The notes beneath the pieces were generated by a model that was not told the origin of the DNA, did not search any database, and saw only the letters and a list, made by a program, of their open reading frames with translations. Of a DNA stretch of 64,000 nt, positions 9,583 to 18,813 are shown piece after piece (the first letter of the stretch is position 1; every line of letters starts with the position of its first letter). The stretch lies in assembly GCF_900110955.1 (NCBI RefSeq), contig NZ_FOFR01000009.1:186001-250000 (forward strand), written 5' to 3'. Source of the stretch: Lentzea xinjiangensis. Lineage in GTDB: Bacteria; Actinomycetota; Actinomycetes; Mycobacteriales; Pseudonocardiaceae. A program made the translations under genes and the position numbers.

Positions 9583-12341
9583 GCCGGACACCCGTCCGGC
9601 CGGCGCGGCGAGTCCGGTCCGTACAGGTCACCGGTGAGGTAGACGCACACCGGCTGCTGCCCGAAGTCGTGGATGTCGGCGATCTCCAGGATCGTGAAGT
9701 TGCGCGTCTCCCCCACCCGCGACGCCTTGAAGTTCGTGCGTCCGGTGGCACCGAAGAAGTCGAGCTCGCGCAGCTCCCCGCCGATCGCACCGCGGTGCGG
9801 GGTGTGCCCCTCCAGGCGGAGCTGGGCGTTGCGCACGGCGTCGAGGAAGAGCCCGGCCGCGTCGTAGGCGACGGCCAGGTGCTCGCCCGGCCACGGCTTG
9901 ACCGGCTTGTCCTCCGGCGGCAGCGCGGAGCTCTGCACCTCCCCGGCCAGCACGCTGTACCCGGCGCAGAAGGTGTTCAACGGCAGCCCGCCGCGGACCT
10001 GCTGGTCCGGCTTGCCGTCCACGCAGGACCGGCCCGCGATGGCCACCAGCCCGGCCATGCTGACGTACGACACGCGCATCCCGGCCAGCGAGTCGTGCGA
10101 CCGGCTGCCCTTCTGCGCGATGAACCGGATGATCGCGTCGTCGGCGAGGATGCGCGGCAGGCGGTTCTTGTCGTAGCAGTCCTTGCCGACCGCCCGCAGG
10201 AACTCGCCGAAGTGCTCTTCCCGGCCCGCGAAGAACACCATCTCGCGGGAGTGGTCCTCGGCGCACTGCGACGGCACCTCCTGCGGGCCGTTGGCGTACT
10301 CGTCGGTCTCGTAGTGCACCTTCGACCTGGCGAGCTCCTGGCCCAGCACGGTGACCAGGTTGTCCAGGTACACGTCGTCCCGGCCCAGCTTCGGGTGGTG
10401 GATCGTCACCTTGGTCACGCCGAGGTGCTGGGCGAACCGCCGGACGAGGTCGGCCTGCCGGACGTTGCCGGGGATCAGCTGGAAGTACGTCGCCGACAGG
10501 CTGGGCAGCGACGCCTCGGTGAGGGTGGTGCCGATGGTGGGCACGCCGAGCGAGCCGAGCAGGGCGATGACCCGCTGGGTCTGCGCGACGCTGCGGTCGA
10601 GCCCGATCACCCCGATGATGCTCCGGTCCTCCTCCAGCAGCGGGGTGAGCATGTTCGTCAGGACCTCGTGCGCGCGTTTCATCGTCGCGCCGCCGTTGGC
10701 GACCACGATGCGCAGCAGCGGCCCCGAGTTCGACTTGTCGTTCTGCTGCCGTTGCTTGAGCAGCATCCCCTCCAGCTCCTCGGCCCTGGAGTGGTCGGCG
10801 TCGGGGTTGGTGTCGGGGTGGGTGAGGCTGGAGAAGTAGAGCAGCGACACGAGCGGGCGCCTGGTGTCCGCGGCGCGCAGCCGTTCCGCCTCCTCGTTCT
10901 GCGCGAACACCGCCTGCTGGGTCCACCGCAGCCGGGGGTTGGAGCCGAACACCTGGCTGCTGTTGTCGCTGTAGCCGACGCACTCGACGTGGCCGTCGAC
11001 GTCCATGAGCCGCGTCGACACGCCCCGCGAGATCGCGGAGCCGACGATCGAGCAGTTCGCCTCGATGTGGTTCTGCACCGTCACGAACCCCGGCAGCAGC
11101 AGCACCGCGGCCGCCGCCGCGATGATCGCCTCCAGCCGCCGCGACCGCGCGAGCCAGCGCACCGGCGCCGCCCGGAAGGCGGGGGCGTTCTTCCACTTCT
11201 TCTTGTCCGGGCTCGCCGACGGCAGTTTGATCATCAGGTAGCGGGCGTCCGGGGCGAGCATCTGCCGTTTGCGCGGCAGCTCCTCCTTCCACGTCGCGAG
11301 CGCCTCCTCGGTGTCGTCCGGCGCGACCGGCGTGGTCCCGAGCCGCTGCGAGAGCGCCGGCTGCACCGAGCTGGCCGCGATCACCAGCAACGGGTCCAGC
11401 TCGCCGGTCTCGTTGCGGACGTCGTTGATCAGCTCCAGCAGCTCCCAGCCGCCGTTGTCCTCGGTGACCCCGTCGAGCAGCACCGGGATGTAGGCGGTGC
11501 GCCGCCAGCCCGCCCGGCGCGGCAGGAACCGCCGGCGCCGCCGGTACGCGATCCGCAGGTCCTCCAGGAACGCGTGCACGAGCAGGAGCTTGATCTGCTC
11601 CTCGTTCTCCGACTCGCGCCTGCCCAGCGTGAGCCGCTCGGCGAACCCGAGGAACTCGATCGAGTGGTTGGGCAGCGCGAAGTTCTGCCCGCGCATGAAC
11701 CACTTCGACTCGCGCGCGAGACCGGGCACCCGCTTGCCGAGCCACCGGAACCCCGCCTTGCTGCCCACCCACGCCACGAGCCCGAGCCCTAGCCGCGTCA
11801 CGAGGTTCGGGATGAACGCGTCGACGGCCCGGTTCACCGCCTCGCCGTTCTCGGAGGTGCGGCCCGTCCACTGCCGCAGCAGCTCGATGACGCTCGCCCG
11901 GTCGTCGCGCCCCGGCTTGCGCGGCAGCCGCTTGCTCGTCAGCCAGTCGACGAGCCGGTAGTGGTCGAACCGGGTCAGCCGCTCACTGCCGACGTGCACT
12001 CCCGCGAGCTGATGGCACAGCACGTCGAGCAACGGCAGCAGCGGCGGGGTCTCGCGCGCTTCCGGTGGCCATCTTTTGTCCACTTCCGCGTTCACCGCGG
12101 ACAGGTCGACATAGGCGTGCGGTATTGCCGGACGACCCTCGTCGAGCTTCTGCTCCAGAGTGCGCAGAAATGCCGTCGGGCTCTCTTCGCTCTCCAGGTA
12201 GAGCAGCGGAAGCGGCTGGTCACCGACCACTTCCTCGGTCTTGCTCCGGTAGAAGAACCCCGGCCGGTCGCACAGCTTGCTGATGACCTCCAGGAGAACT
12301 GACAATCCGGGGAAAACCGGTTCCGTCCGGCTACCTGTCAT
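9579..12341 (-). CDS. Large membrane protein: cytosolic domain, one TM helix, extracellular periplasmic-binding-like domain
   Basis: 920 residues from ATG 12341, which has a GAGGG ribosome-binding site; GTG 12353 is an alternative. Residues 1-400 look cytosolic and Arg/Glu-rich, with helical stretches and a β-strand/loop segment (YIPVLLDGVTEDNGGWELLELINDV) of ATPase-like appearance, but I find no Walker A loop. A single membrane helix spans about 404-423. The remaining 500 residues resemble type I periplasmic binding proteins of branched-chain amino acid uptake (VIGLDRSVAQTQRVIALLGSLGVPTIGTTLTEAS, then YFQLIPGNVRQADLVRRFA). With no permease or ABC ATPase nearby, a sensor role is more likely than transport. 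It is convergent with the AidB-type gene, with a 4-bp overlap. Confidence 0.7.
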   Translation of the reverse strand: MTGSRTEPVFPGLSVLLEVISKLCDRPGFFYRSKTEEVVGDQPLPLLYLESEESPTAFLRTLEQKLDEGRPAIPHAYVDLSAVNAEVDKRWPPEARETPPLLPLLDVLCHQLAGVHVGSERLTRFDHYRLVDWLTSKRLPRKPGRDDRASVIELLRQWTGRTSENGEAVNRAVDAFIPNLVTRLGLGLVAWVGSKAGFRWLGKRVPGLARESKWFMRGQNFALPNHSIEFLGFAERLTLGRRESENEEQIKLLLVHAFLEDLRIAYRRRRRFLPRRAGWRRTAYIPVLLDGVTEDNGGWELLELINDVRNETGELDPLLVIAASSVQPALSQRLGTTPVAPDDTEEALATWKEELPRKRQMLAPDARYLMIKLPSASPDKKKWKNAPAFRAAPVRWLARSRRLEAIIAAAAAVLLLPGFVTVQNHIEANCSIVGSAISRGVSTRLMDVDGHVECVGYSDNSSQVFGSNPRLRWTQQAVFAQNEEAERLRAADTRRPLVSLLYFSSLTHPDTNPDADHSRAEELEGMLLKQRQQNDKSNSGPLLRIVVANGGATMKRAHEVLTNMLTPLLEEDRSIIGVIGLDRSVAQTQRVIALLGSLGVPTIGTTLTEASLPSLSATYFQLIPGNVRQADLVRRFAQHLGVTKVTIHHPKLGRDDVYLDNLVTVLGQELARSKVHYETDEYANGPQEVPSQCAEDHSREMVFFAGREEHFGEFLRAVGKDCYDKNRLPRILADDAIIRFIAQKGSRSHDSLAGMRVSYVSMAGLVAIAGRSCVDGKPDQQVRGGLPLNTFCAGYSVLAGEVQSSALPPEDKPVKPWPGEHLAVAYDAAGLFLDAVRNAQLRLEGHTPHRGAIGGELRELDFFGATGRTNFKASRVGETRNFTILEIADIHDFGQQPVCVYLTGDLYGPDSPRRPDGCPA

Positions 12342-12433
12342 CTGCACCCTCACACACTCGTGCGGAAGGCAAACGACGGTAGCCGGACCCGGTCATTCGG
12401 ACCCGTGTTTTCCGGACGATTAGGTGGAACGGG

Positions 12434-13585
12434 CTACAGGCCGAGTTCGCGGGCGATCAGCATCTTCTGCACCTCGGAGGTGCCCTCGCCGATCTCCAGG
12501 ATCTTCGCGTCGCGGTAGAAGCGGCCGACCGGGTACTCGTTCATGAAGCCGTAGCCGCCGAAGATCTGCGTGGCGTCGCGGGCGTTGTCCATCGCCGCCT
12601 CGGACGACACGAGCTTCGCGATGGCCGCCTGCTTCTTGAACGGCTCGCCGCGCAGCATCCGGGACGCGGCCTCGTAGTAGGCAAGGCGCGCGGTGTGCAC
12701 GCGGGCCTCCATCTCGGCGATCTTGAACTGGATGGCCTGGTAGGTCCCGATCTTCGCGCCGAACGTCTCCCGCTCGTGGGCGTAGCGGACCGACTCGTCG
12801 ACGCAGCCCTGGGCGAGGCCGACCGACAGCGCGGCGATGGCGACGCGGCCCTCGTCGAGGGTGCGCAGGAACTGGGCGAAGCCGCGGCCGCGCTCGCCGA
12901 GCAGGTTCGCGGCGGGCACCCGGCAGTCGGCGAACGACAGCTCACGCGTGTCCGAGGCGCACCAGCCGACCTTGGAGTACTTCTTCGACACCGTGAAGCC
13001 CGGGGTGCCGGACGGGACGATGATCGACGAGATCTCCTTGCGGCCGTCCGGGCGCGTGCCCGTCACGGCGGCGACCGTCACGAGACCGGTGATGTCCGTG
13101 CCGGAGTTCGTGATGAAGGCCTTGGTGCCGTTGATGACCCACTCGTCGCCGTCGAGGCGCGCGGTGGTGGCGAGGGCGCCCGCGTCGGAGCCGGAGCCCG
13201 GCTCGGTGAGGCCGAAGGCGCCGAGCATCGCACCGGAGGTGAGGGACGGCAGCCACCGCGCCTTCTGCTCGTCGGTGCCGAACCGGTAGATCGGCATCGC
13301 GCCCAGCGAGGTGGCCGCCTCCACCGTGATCGCGACGGACGAGTCGACGCGCGCGAGCTCCTCCAGCGCCAGGCACAGGGCGAAGTAGTCGCCGCCCATG
13401 CCGCCGTGCTCCTCGGGGAACGGCAGGCCGAGCAGGCCCATCTGCCCCATCTTCGCGACGATCGGGTACGGGAACTCGCCGCGCTCGTAGTACTCGCCGA
13501 TGACCGGGGCCACCTCGTCCCGAGCGAACTCCTCGACGGTCTTGCGCAGGTCCTCGTACTCGCTCGGGAGCCTGAAGTCCAACAT
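12434..13585 (-). CDS. Acyl-CoA dehydrogenase of the branched-chain acyl-CoA operon
   Basis: 383 residues with the full family signature: FGLTEPGSGSDAGAL, the middle-domain strand KYSKVGWCASDTRELSF, YAHERETFGAKIGTYQAIQF, and IFGGYGFMNEYPVGRFYRDAKI. The C-terminal EIGEGTSEVQK carries Glu367 at the general catalytic-base position. Classical isovaleryl-CoA dehydrogenase has Gly or Ala there and its base elsewhere, so a 2-methylbutyryl/isobutyryl or short-chain specificity is at least as likely. The gene is last in a minus-strand operon, 5 bp after the carboxylase alpha gene. The order (carboxyltransferase, biotin carboxylase, dehydrogenase, plus a TetR gene) parallels accD1-accA1-fadE19 with Rv2506 in M. 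tuberculosis. Confidence 0.88.
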   Translation of the reverse strand: MLDFRLPSEYEDLRKTVEEFARDEVAPVIGEYYERGEFPYPIVAKMGQMGLLGLPFPEEHGGMGGDYFALCLALEELARVDSSVAITVEAATSLGAMPIYRFGTDEQKARWLPSLTSGAMLGAFGLTEPGSGSDAGALATTARLDGDEWVINGTKAFITNSGTDITGLVTVAAVTGTRPDGRKEISSIIVPSGTPGFTVSKKYSKVGWCASDTRELSFADCRVPAANLLGERGRGFAQFLRTLDEGRVAIAALSVGLAQGCVDESVRYAHERETFGAKIGTYQAIQFKIAEMEARVHTARLAYYEAASRMLRGEPFKKQAAIAKLVSSEAAMDNARDATQIFGGYGFMNEYPVGRFYRDAKILEIGEGTSEVQKMLIARELGL

Positions 13586-13590
13586 GGGTG

Positions 13591-15504
13591 TCACTCCTCG
13601 TGAGAGACGACGAGAGCCAGCACCTGGTCGAGTGCGACCTGCTGGCCCGCTTGCACGTTCACCTCGGCGAGCACGCCGTCGACCGGTGCGGTCACGGTGT
13701 GCTCCATCTTCATGGCCTCGACCACGAACAACGCTTGACCGGCGGTCACTTCCGCGCCCTGCTGCGCGCGCACGACCAGCACGGTGCCGGGCATCGGCGA
13801 CTTGACCGGACCACCCGAGGCAGCGGCGCCGCCGGACGCCCCCACCAGGAACGCGGCCTCGGTCAACGCCCAGGACGCCCCGTCGTGGCCGAGCCACAGC
13901 ACGTCGCCGTCACGGGCGATCGCGTACCGGCGCGACCCGACCAGCAGGTCACCGCCGTCTCGCCGCGCGCGTGCCTTGACCGGTTCTCCCGCGCCCACGA
14001 CGACCTCGTCGCCCCGCACGCGCACGTCGACGTCGTTGATCCGCCACGTCGTCCACGCGTGCTCGCCGACGCGCCAGCCGGAGAGCTGGTCCCACGGGTC
14101 CTCGCCGCGCGGCTCCAGGGAGCGTTCCAGGCCCGCCGCCACGTAGACGTCGTCCGGGATCTCCGCCGACGTCAACGCGGCCAGCTTCCGCTCGACCAGG
14201 CCGGTGTCCAACGCGCCGGAGCGCACGTCCGGGTCGCGCAGCAACGCCCGCAGGAACGGGATGTTCGTCGTGACACCGAGCAGCACCATCTCGCCGAGCG
14301 CGTGGTCGAGGCGCCGCAGCGCCTCCTCGCGCGTGCGGCCGTGCGCGATCACCTTGGCGAGCATCGGGTCGTAGTCCGAGCCGACGACAAGTCCCTCGTA
14401 CAGCCCGGAGTCGACGCGGACCGACGTGGGCTCGCGCAGCGCCAGCACCCGGCCGCCGGTCGGCAGGAAGCCGCGCGCCGGGTCCTCGGCGTAGACGCGC
14501 GCCTCGACCGCGTGGCCGTCGAGCCGCACGCCGAGGTCCAGCACCTCGCCGGCGGCGACGCGGAGCTGCCACTCGACCAGGTCGACGCCGGTGACCATCT
14601 CGGTCACCGGGTGCTCGACCTGCAGCCGGGTGTTCATCTCCATGAAGTAGTAGTCGCCGGAGGCACCGTCCACGATGAACTCGACGGTGCCCGCGCCCAC
14701 GTACCCGACCGAGCGGGCCGCGTCGACGGCGGCGGAGCCCATCGCCTCGCGCACCCGCGGCGTGAGCAACGGCGACGGCGCCTCCTCGATGATCTTCTGG
14801 TGCCTGCGCTGGAGGCTGCACTCGCGCTCACCGAGGTGGACCACGTTGCCGTGCGCGTCGGCCAGCACCTGGATCTCGATGTGCCTCGGGTTCGTGACGA
14901 ACCGCTCGACCAGCAGCGTGTCGTCGCCGAACGACCCGCGCGCCTCGCGCCGGGCCGACTCGATCGCCTCGCGCAGCGCGGACTCCTCGTGCACGAGCCG
15001 CATGCCCTTGCCGCCACCGCCCGCGGACGGCTTGAGCAGCACCGGGAAGCCGATCTCCAGCGCCGCGCCGACGATCTGGTCGTCGGACATGCCCTCCTCG
15101 GTGCGCCCCGGTACCACCGGCACGCCCGCCGCCGACACGGTCAGCTTCGCGCGGATCTTGTCGCCCATCGCCTCGATCGCCGACGCGGGCGGTCCGACGA
15201 ACACGATGCCCGCCTCGGCGCAGGCCGCCGCGAACGCCGTGTTCTCGGCGAGGAAGCCGTAGCCGGGGTGGATCGCCTGGGCCCCGGTGGACACGGCGGC
15301 CCGCACGATCTTCTCGATCGAGAGGTAGCTCTCGCCGGCCGCCGCCGGCCCGATCCGGACGGCCTCGTCGGCCATGCGGACGTGCAACGCGTCGGCGTCC
15401 GCGTCGGAGTAGACGGCGACGGAACGGATTCCGAGCGACTTGAGGGCGCGGATCACCCTGACCGCGATCTCCCCGCGGTTCGCCACCAGCACGCTGTCGA
15501 ACAT
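13591..15504 (-). CDS. accA1: Acyl-CoA carboxylase alpha subunit: biotin carboxylase and biotin carrier (methylcrotonyl-CoA type)
   Basis: 637 residues. The biotin carboxylase part (about 1-445) starts with VLVANRGEIAVRVIRALKSL and carries the ATP-grasp glycine loop KPSAGGGGKGM and the motif EMNTRLQVEHPVTEM. A linker domain follows. The C-terminal biotinyl domain has EAMKMEH, with Lys599 as the biotin site. The enzyme uses ATP and bicarbonate to carboxylate biotin for the partner beta subunit. The pairing and gene order suggest 3-methylcrotonyl-CoA carboxylation in leucine breakdown. The start is either ATG 15504 or GTG 15510; the GTG overlaps the upstream stop, so translation is coupled in both cases. 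Confidence 0.85.
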   Translation of the reverse strand: MFDSVLVANRGEIAVRVIRALKSLGIRSVAVYSDADADALHVRMADEAVRIGPAAAGESYLSIEKIVRAAVSTGAQAIHPGYGFLAENTAFAAACAEAGIVFVGPPASAIEAMGDKIRAKLTVSAAGVPVVPGRTEEGMSDDQIVGAALEIGFPVLLKPSAGGGGKGMRLVHEESALREAIESARREARGSFGDDTLLVERFVTNPRHIEIQVLADAHGNVVHLGERECSLQRRHQKIIEEAPSPLLTPRVREAMGSAAVDAARSVGYVGAGTVEFIVDGASGDYYFMEMNTRLQVEHPVTEMVTGVDLVEWQLRVAAGEVLDLGVRLDGHAVEARVYAEDPARGFLPTGGRVLALREPTSVRVDSGLYEGLVVGSDYDPMLAKVIAHGRTREEALRRLDHALGEMVLLGVTTNIPFLRALLRDPDVRSGALDTGLVERKLAALTSAEIPDDVYVAAGLERSLEPRGEDPWDQLSGWRVGEHAWTTWRINDVDVRVRGDEVVVGAGEPVKARARRDGGDLLVGSRRYAIARDGDVLWLGHDGASWALTEAAFLVGASGGAAASGGPVKSPMPGTVLVVRAQQGAEVTAGQALFVVEAMKMEHTVTAPVDGVLAEVNVQAGQQVALDQVLALVVSHEE

Positions 15505-15506
15505 GA

Positions 15507-17099
15507 TCACATCCGGAAGACGCCGTAGGAAACATCGTCGAGGGGGGCGTTCGCCGCGCTGGACAACGCGAGCCCGAGCACCATGCGGGTGTCACGCGGG
15601 TCGATCACGCCGTCGTCCCACAGCCGCGCTGTCGAGTAGTACGGGTTGCCCTGGTCCTCGTACTGCCGGCGGATCGGCGCCTTGAACGCCTCCTCGTCCT
15701 CCGCGGACCACTCGTCGCCGAGCTGGTCGCGCCGGACCGTCGCCAGCACCGACGCCGCCTGCTCGCCGCCCATGACGGAGATGCGGGCGTTCGGCCACAT
15801 CCAGAGGAACCGCGGCGAGTACGCCCGGCCGCACATCGAGTAGTTGCCGGCGCCGAACGAGCCGCCGATGATCACGGTGAACTTCGGGACGCGCGCGCAC
15901 GCCACCGCCGTCACCATCTTGGCGCCGTGCTTGGCGATGCCGCCCGCCTCGTACTCGCGGCCGACCATGAAGCCGGTGATGTTCTGCAGGAAGACCAGCG
16001 GCACGGAACGCTTGTCGCACAACTGGATGAAGTGCGCGCCCTTCACGGCGGACTCGCCGAACAGGATGCCGTTGTTCGCGATGATCCCGACCGGGTGGCC
16101 GTGGATGCGCGCGAAGCCGGTGACGAGCGTCTGCCCGTACTCCTCCTTGAACTCCTGGAACTTCGAGCCGTCGACGATCCGCGCGATCACCTCGCGCACG
16201 TCGTAGGGCGTCCGGGAGTCCGTCGGCACCACGCCGTAGAGGTCGTCGGGGTTGACCACCGGGGCCTCGACCGGCGCGACGTCCCACGGCCGCGGCGCCC
16301 GCGGCCCGAGCGTGGAGATGATCGACCTGACCATCTTCAGCGCGTGCGCGTCGTTCTCCGCCAGGTGGTCGGTGACGCCGGACGTGCGCGAGTGCAGCTC
16401 GCCGCCGCCGAGGTCCTCGGCCGACACGACCTCGCCGGTCGCGGCCTTCACCAGCGGCGGGCCGCCGAGGAAGATCGTGCCCTGGTTCCGCACGATGATC
16501 GCCTCGTCGCTCATCGCCGGCACGTACGCCCCGCCCGCGGTGCACGACCCGAGCACGGCGGCCACCTGCGGGATGCCCTTCGCGGACATCGTGGCCTGGT
16601 TGTAGAAGATCCGCCCGAAGTGCTCGCGGTCGGGGAACACGTCGTCCTGCTTCGGCAGGAAGGCGCCGCCGGAGTCGACCAGGTAGATGCACGGGAGGTT
16701 GTTCTGCAGCGCGACTTCCTGCGCGCGCAGGTGCTTCTTGACCGTGATCGGGTAGTAGGTGCCGCCCTTGACCGTGGCGTCGTTCGCGACGATCACGCAC
16801 TCGCGGCCGGAGACCCGCCCGACGCCGGTGATGATGCCCGCGGCCGGCGCCTCGTCGCCGTACATGCCGTTCGCGGCCAGCGGCGACAGCTCCAGGAACG
16901 GTGAACCGGGGTCGACCAGCGTGTCCACGCGTTCGCGCGGCAACAGCTTGCCGCGGTCGACGTGGCGCTGACGTGCTTTCTCGGGACCGCCGAGCGCGGC
17001 GGTGGCGAGCTTGCCGCGCAGCTCGTCGACGAGCGCGGCGTGCTCCTTGGCGTAGCGGTCCGACGGCTCGGCTGCGCTGCGCAGGACAGGTGCGTCCAT
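15507..17099 (-). CDS. accD1: Acyl-CoA carboxylase beta subunit (carboxyltransferase; methylcrotonyl-CoA carboxylase type)
   Basis: 530 residues with paired crotonase-fold carboxyltransferase domains. The N half has [23 protein letters not shown] and [21 protein letters not shown]; the C half has [27 protein letters not shown] and [25 protein letters not shown]. The motifs [15 protein letters not shown] and NYSMCGRAY are typical of methylcrotonyl-CoA carboxylase beta rather than propionyl-CoA carboxylase. It is first in the operon, and its stop overlaps the possible GTG start of the alpha subunit. A double operator resembling the one before the TetR gene lies 17-56 bp upstream of its ATG. Confidence 0.87.
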   Translation of the reverse strand: MDAPVLRSAAEPSDRYAKEHAALVDELRGKLATAALGGPEKARQRHVDRGKLLPRERVDTLVDPGSPFLELSPLAANGMYGDEAPAAGIITGVGRVSGRECVIVANDATVKGGTYYPITVKKHLRAQEVALQNNLPCIYLVDSGGAFLPKQDDVFPDREHFGRIFYNQATMSAKGIPQVAAVLGSCTAGGAYVPAMSDEAIIVRNQGTIFLGGPPLVKAATGEVVSAEDLGGGELHSRTSGVTDHLAENDAHALKMVRSIISTLGPRAPRPWDVAPVEAPVVNPDDLYGVVPTDSRTPYDVREVIARIVDGSKFQEFKEEYGQTLVTGFARIHGHPVGIIANNGILFGESAVKGAHFIQLCDKRSVPLVFLQNITGFMVGREYEAGGIAKHGAKMVTAVACARVPKFTVIIGGSFGAGNYSMCGRAYSPRFLWMWPNARISVMGGEQAASVLATVRRDQLGDEWSAEDEEAFKAPIRRQYEDQGNPYYSTARLWDDGVIDPRDTRMVLGLALSSAANAPLDDVSYGVFRM

Positions 17100-17115
17100 G
17101 CTCCCCAGACCTCAG

Positions 17116-17155
17116 GTTAGCGGGCGTTAACAGCGCTATGTTAACGCCCGCTCAC
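17116..17155. promoter_or_regulatory. Double operator of the accD1-accA1-dehydrogenase operon
   Basis: The site GTTAGCGGGCGTTAAC (17116-17131) is followed, in inverted orientation, by a 15/16 match (17140-17155, reverse complement GTGAGCGGGCGTTAAC). The two also form one large dyad with perfect 14-bp arms (17119-17132 / 17139-17152) and a 6-nt spacer. A 14/16 match precedes the TetR gene 1.1 kb away, so TetR binding is the natural explanation. Confidence 0.7.
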
Positions 17156-17237
17156 CTGACGGTCCACCAGTGCCGCTCAAGAGCGGACCGAACGCAGGTC
17201 ACCCCCCATTTCGGGGACTCCCAAGTTCCGGAACGAC

Positions 17238-18023
17238 TCAGCCGACGACGCTCCGCAGCGCGGGCAGGTAACCGCTCTGGTGACCGGCCCGGTTCGGGTG
17301 GTAGGACTCCTCGACCGGCCAGCTCAGGCTGTTGAGCCACCAGTCGGACGAGCAGATCTCGTGCCCGGTGAACGCCCCGCGCACGTCGACGTAGGTGAAC
17401 CCGGCGGCGGCGGCCCGCGCGCTGATCGTGGCGTGCAGCGCGTCCGAACCGGAGTTGATCGCGGCCCGCTTGGTGTCGCTCAGGCCGACGTTGCAGGTGC
17501 CCGGCACCTTGTAGATGCGCGGGTAGCCGAGCACGACGACGCGCGCCGACGGGGACTTCGACCTGATCGTGCCGTAGACGTTGGTGAGCAGCCCGGGCAG
17601 CGTGTTCGCGGCGTAGGCCTTGGCCGTGTTGACCCGGTTGACGCAGTCCTGGTCGGAGCCGAAGGTGCACGTGGTGATGACGTCGGTGAAGCCCGCGTCG
17701 TTGCCGCCGACCTGCACGGTGACGAGGTTGGTCGCCGTCGTGACGGCCGCCGCCTGGTTGACGACGTCGCCGGTGCGCGCGCCGGAGCAGGCGACCGACC
17801 GGAAGCTCGCGGGCGCCGTGGCCGCCGCCCACAGGGCCGGGTAGGCGAGCGGGCCGCGCTTGCAGCTCCCGCTGGTGCCGTCGTACGAGCCGGTGCCGAG
17901 GCCGGAGGCGTACGAGTCGCCGAGCGCGACGTAGTTGACGGGTGCCGCGCTCGCGGGGTTGGCGAGCGCGATGACCGCCGCGGCGGCGGTGACCACCGAG
18001 GCGATGAAGTGACCAGGACGCAT
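17238..18023 (-). CDS. Secreted SGNH-hydrolase-family lipase/esterase
   Basis: 261 residues from ATG 18023, which has a GGGAG ribosome-binding site; an upstream in-frame start at 18068 would extend the signal region. The N terminus is a typical signal peptide ending ANPASAA. The hydrolase core shows block I ALGDSYASGLG with the nucleophilic Ser, block III VQVGGNDAGF, and block V SYHPNRAGH with the catalytic His. Six Cys residues probably form three disulfides, as in Streptomyces extracellular lipases of this family. The gene sits between the TetR gene and the operon it is proposed to control and looks like an unrelated insertion. A 12-bp palindrome CTCACGCGTGAG lies at 18075-18086 upstream. 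Confidence 0.87.
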   Translation of the reverse strand: MRPGHFIASVVTAAAAVIALANPASAAPVNYVALGDSYASGLGTGSYDGTSGSCKRGPLAYPALWAAATAPASFRSVACSGARTGDVVNQAAAVTTATNLVTVQVGGNDAGFTDVITTCTFGSDQDCVNRVNTAKAYAANTLPGLLTNVYGTIRSKSPSARVVVLGYPRIYKVPGTCNVGLSDTKRAAINSGSDALHATISARAAAAGFTYVDVRGAFTGHEICSSDWWLNSLSWPVEESYHPNRAGHQSGYLPALRSVVG

Positions 18024-18215
18024 CGAAGACTCCCGGAGGGGCCGCAGGGATGATGCCTTGCACGGCAATGGTTGCTCACGCGTGAGAGCCGTGTGAAGTA
18101 TTGGTCAATAGTCAACACTTGGGGCTTGTACCTGCGGAAATTCCACCCATCGGACGACCCGCGCCACACCGTGGGGGTGACCGGCGGTGCCGGAAATCCA
18201 CGGGGATGGCGCCAG

Positions 18216-18231
18216 GTAAACGCCTGCTAAC
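18216..18231. promoter_or_regulatory. Operator copy upstream of the TetR gene
   Basis: The reverse complement, GTTAGCAGGCGTTTAC, matches 14 of 16 positions of the first site upstream of accD1. It ends 8 bp before the GTG start of the regulator, implying autoregulation on a short or nearly leaderless transcript. Confidence 0.65.
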
Positions 18232-18239
18232 CTCCCCGT

Positions 18240-18812
18240 GTGGCCGAGAAACCCTCACGTCGGGACCAGATCCTCAACGCCGCGGCCGAGCTCTTCGCGC
18301 GGCACGGCTTCCACGGCGTGGGCATCGACGACATCGGCGCGGCCGTCGGCATCTCGGGTCCCGCGCTCTACCGGCACTTCCGCAGCAAGGACGCGATGCT
18401 CGGCGAGATGCTGACGTCGATCTCCGAGCGGCTGCTCGACGGCGGCCAGTCCCGCGTCGACGCGGCGACGAGCGCCGAGGAGGCGTTGCGGGAGCTCATC
18501 GGCTGGCACGTCGACTTCGCGCTGGACGACCCGGCGCTCATCACCGTGCAGATGCGCAACCTCGCCAACCTGACCGACCCGGACCGCCGGCGCGTGCGCG
18601 CGTTGCAGCGGCGGTACGTCGAGGTGTGGGTGGAGACGATCCGGCGCACGGTGCCGGACTTCGACGAGCCGACCGCGCGGGCGGCGGCGCACGCGGTGTT
18701 CGGGTTGATCAACTCGACCCCGCACAGCGCGCACCTCGACCGCGACCAGATGGCGTCCCTGTTGTCGCGCATGGCACTCGCCTCGCTCACCCCGGCCGTG
18801 GTGACGTCCTAG
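18240..18812 (+). CDS. TetR-family regulator of branched-chain acyl-CoA catabolism
   Basis: 190 residues. The N-terminal HTH is complete (RRDQILNAAAELFARHGF, VGIDDIGAAVGISGPALYRHF, RSKDAMLGEML). The C-terminal ligand domain ends with a conserved helix ending LINSTPHSA. It is divergent from the carboxylase operon, with only the SGNH gene in between, and shares its operator with that operon. The comparable M. tuberculosis locus has the TetR gene Rv2506 beside accD1-accA1-fadE19. I infer repression relieved by an acyl-CoA intermediate. The GTG start is chosen because it directly precedes the HTH by the usual length and lies just after the operator. Confidence 0.85.
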   Translation: MAEKPSRRDQILNAAAELFARHGFHGVGIDDIGAAVGISGPALYRHFRSKDAMLGEMLTSISERLLDGGQSRVDAATSAEEALRELIGWHVDFALDDPALITVQMRNLANLTDPDRRRVRALQRRYVEVWVETIRRTVPDFDEPTARAAAHAVFGLINSTPHSAHLDRDQMASLLSRMALASLTPAVVTS

Positions 18813-18813
18813 C

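Noticed and set aside
9579..12341. Interpretation as an ABC uptake system component
   Set aside because: The binding domain is fused to a cytosolic domain by one helix and no permease or ATPase gene is nearby.
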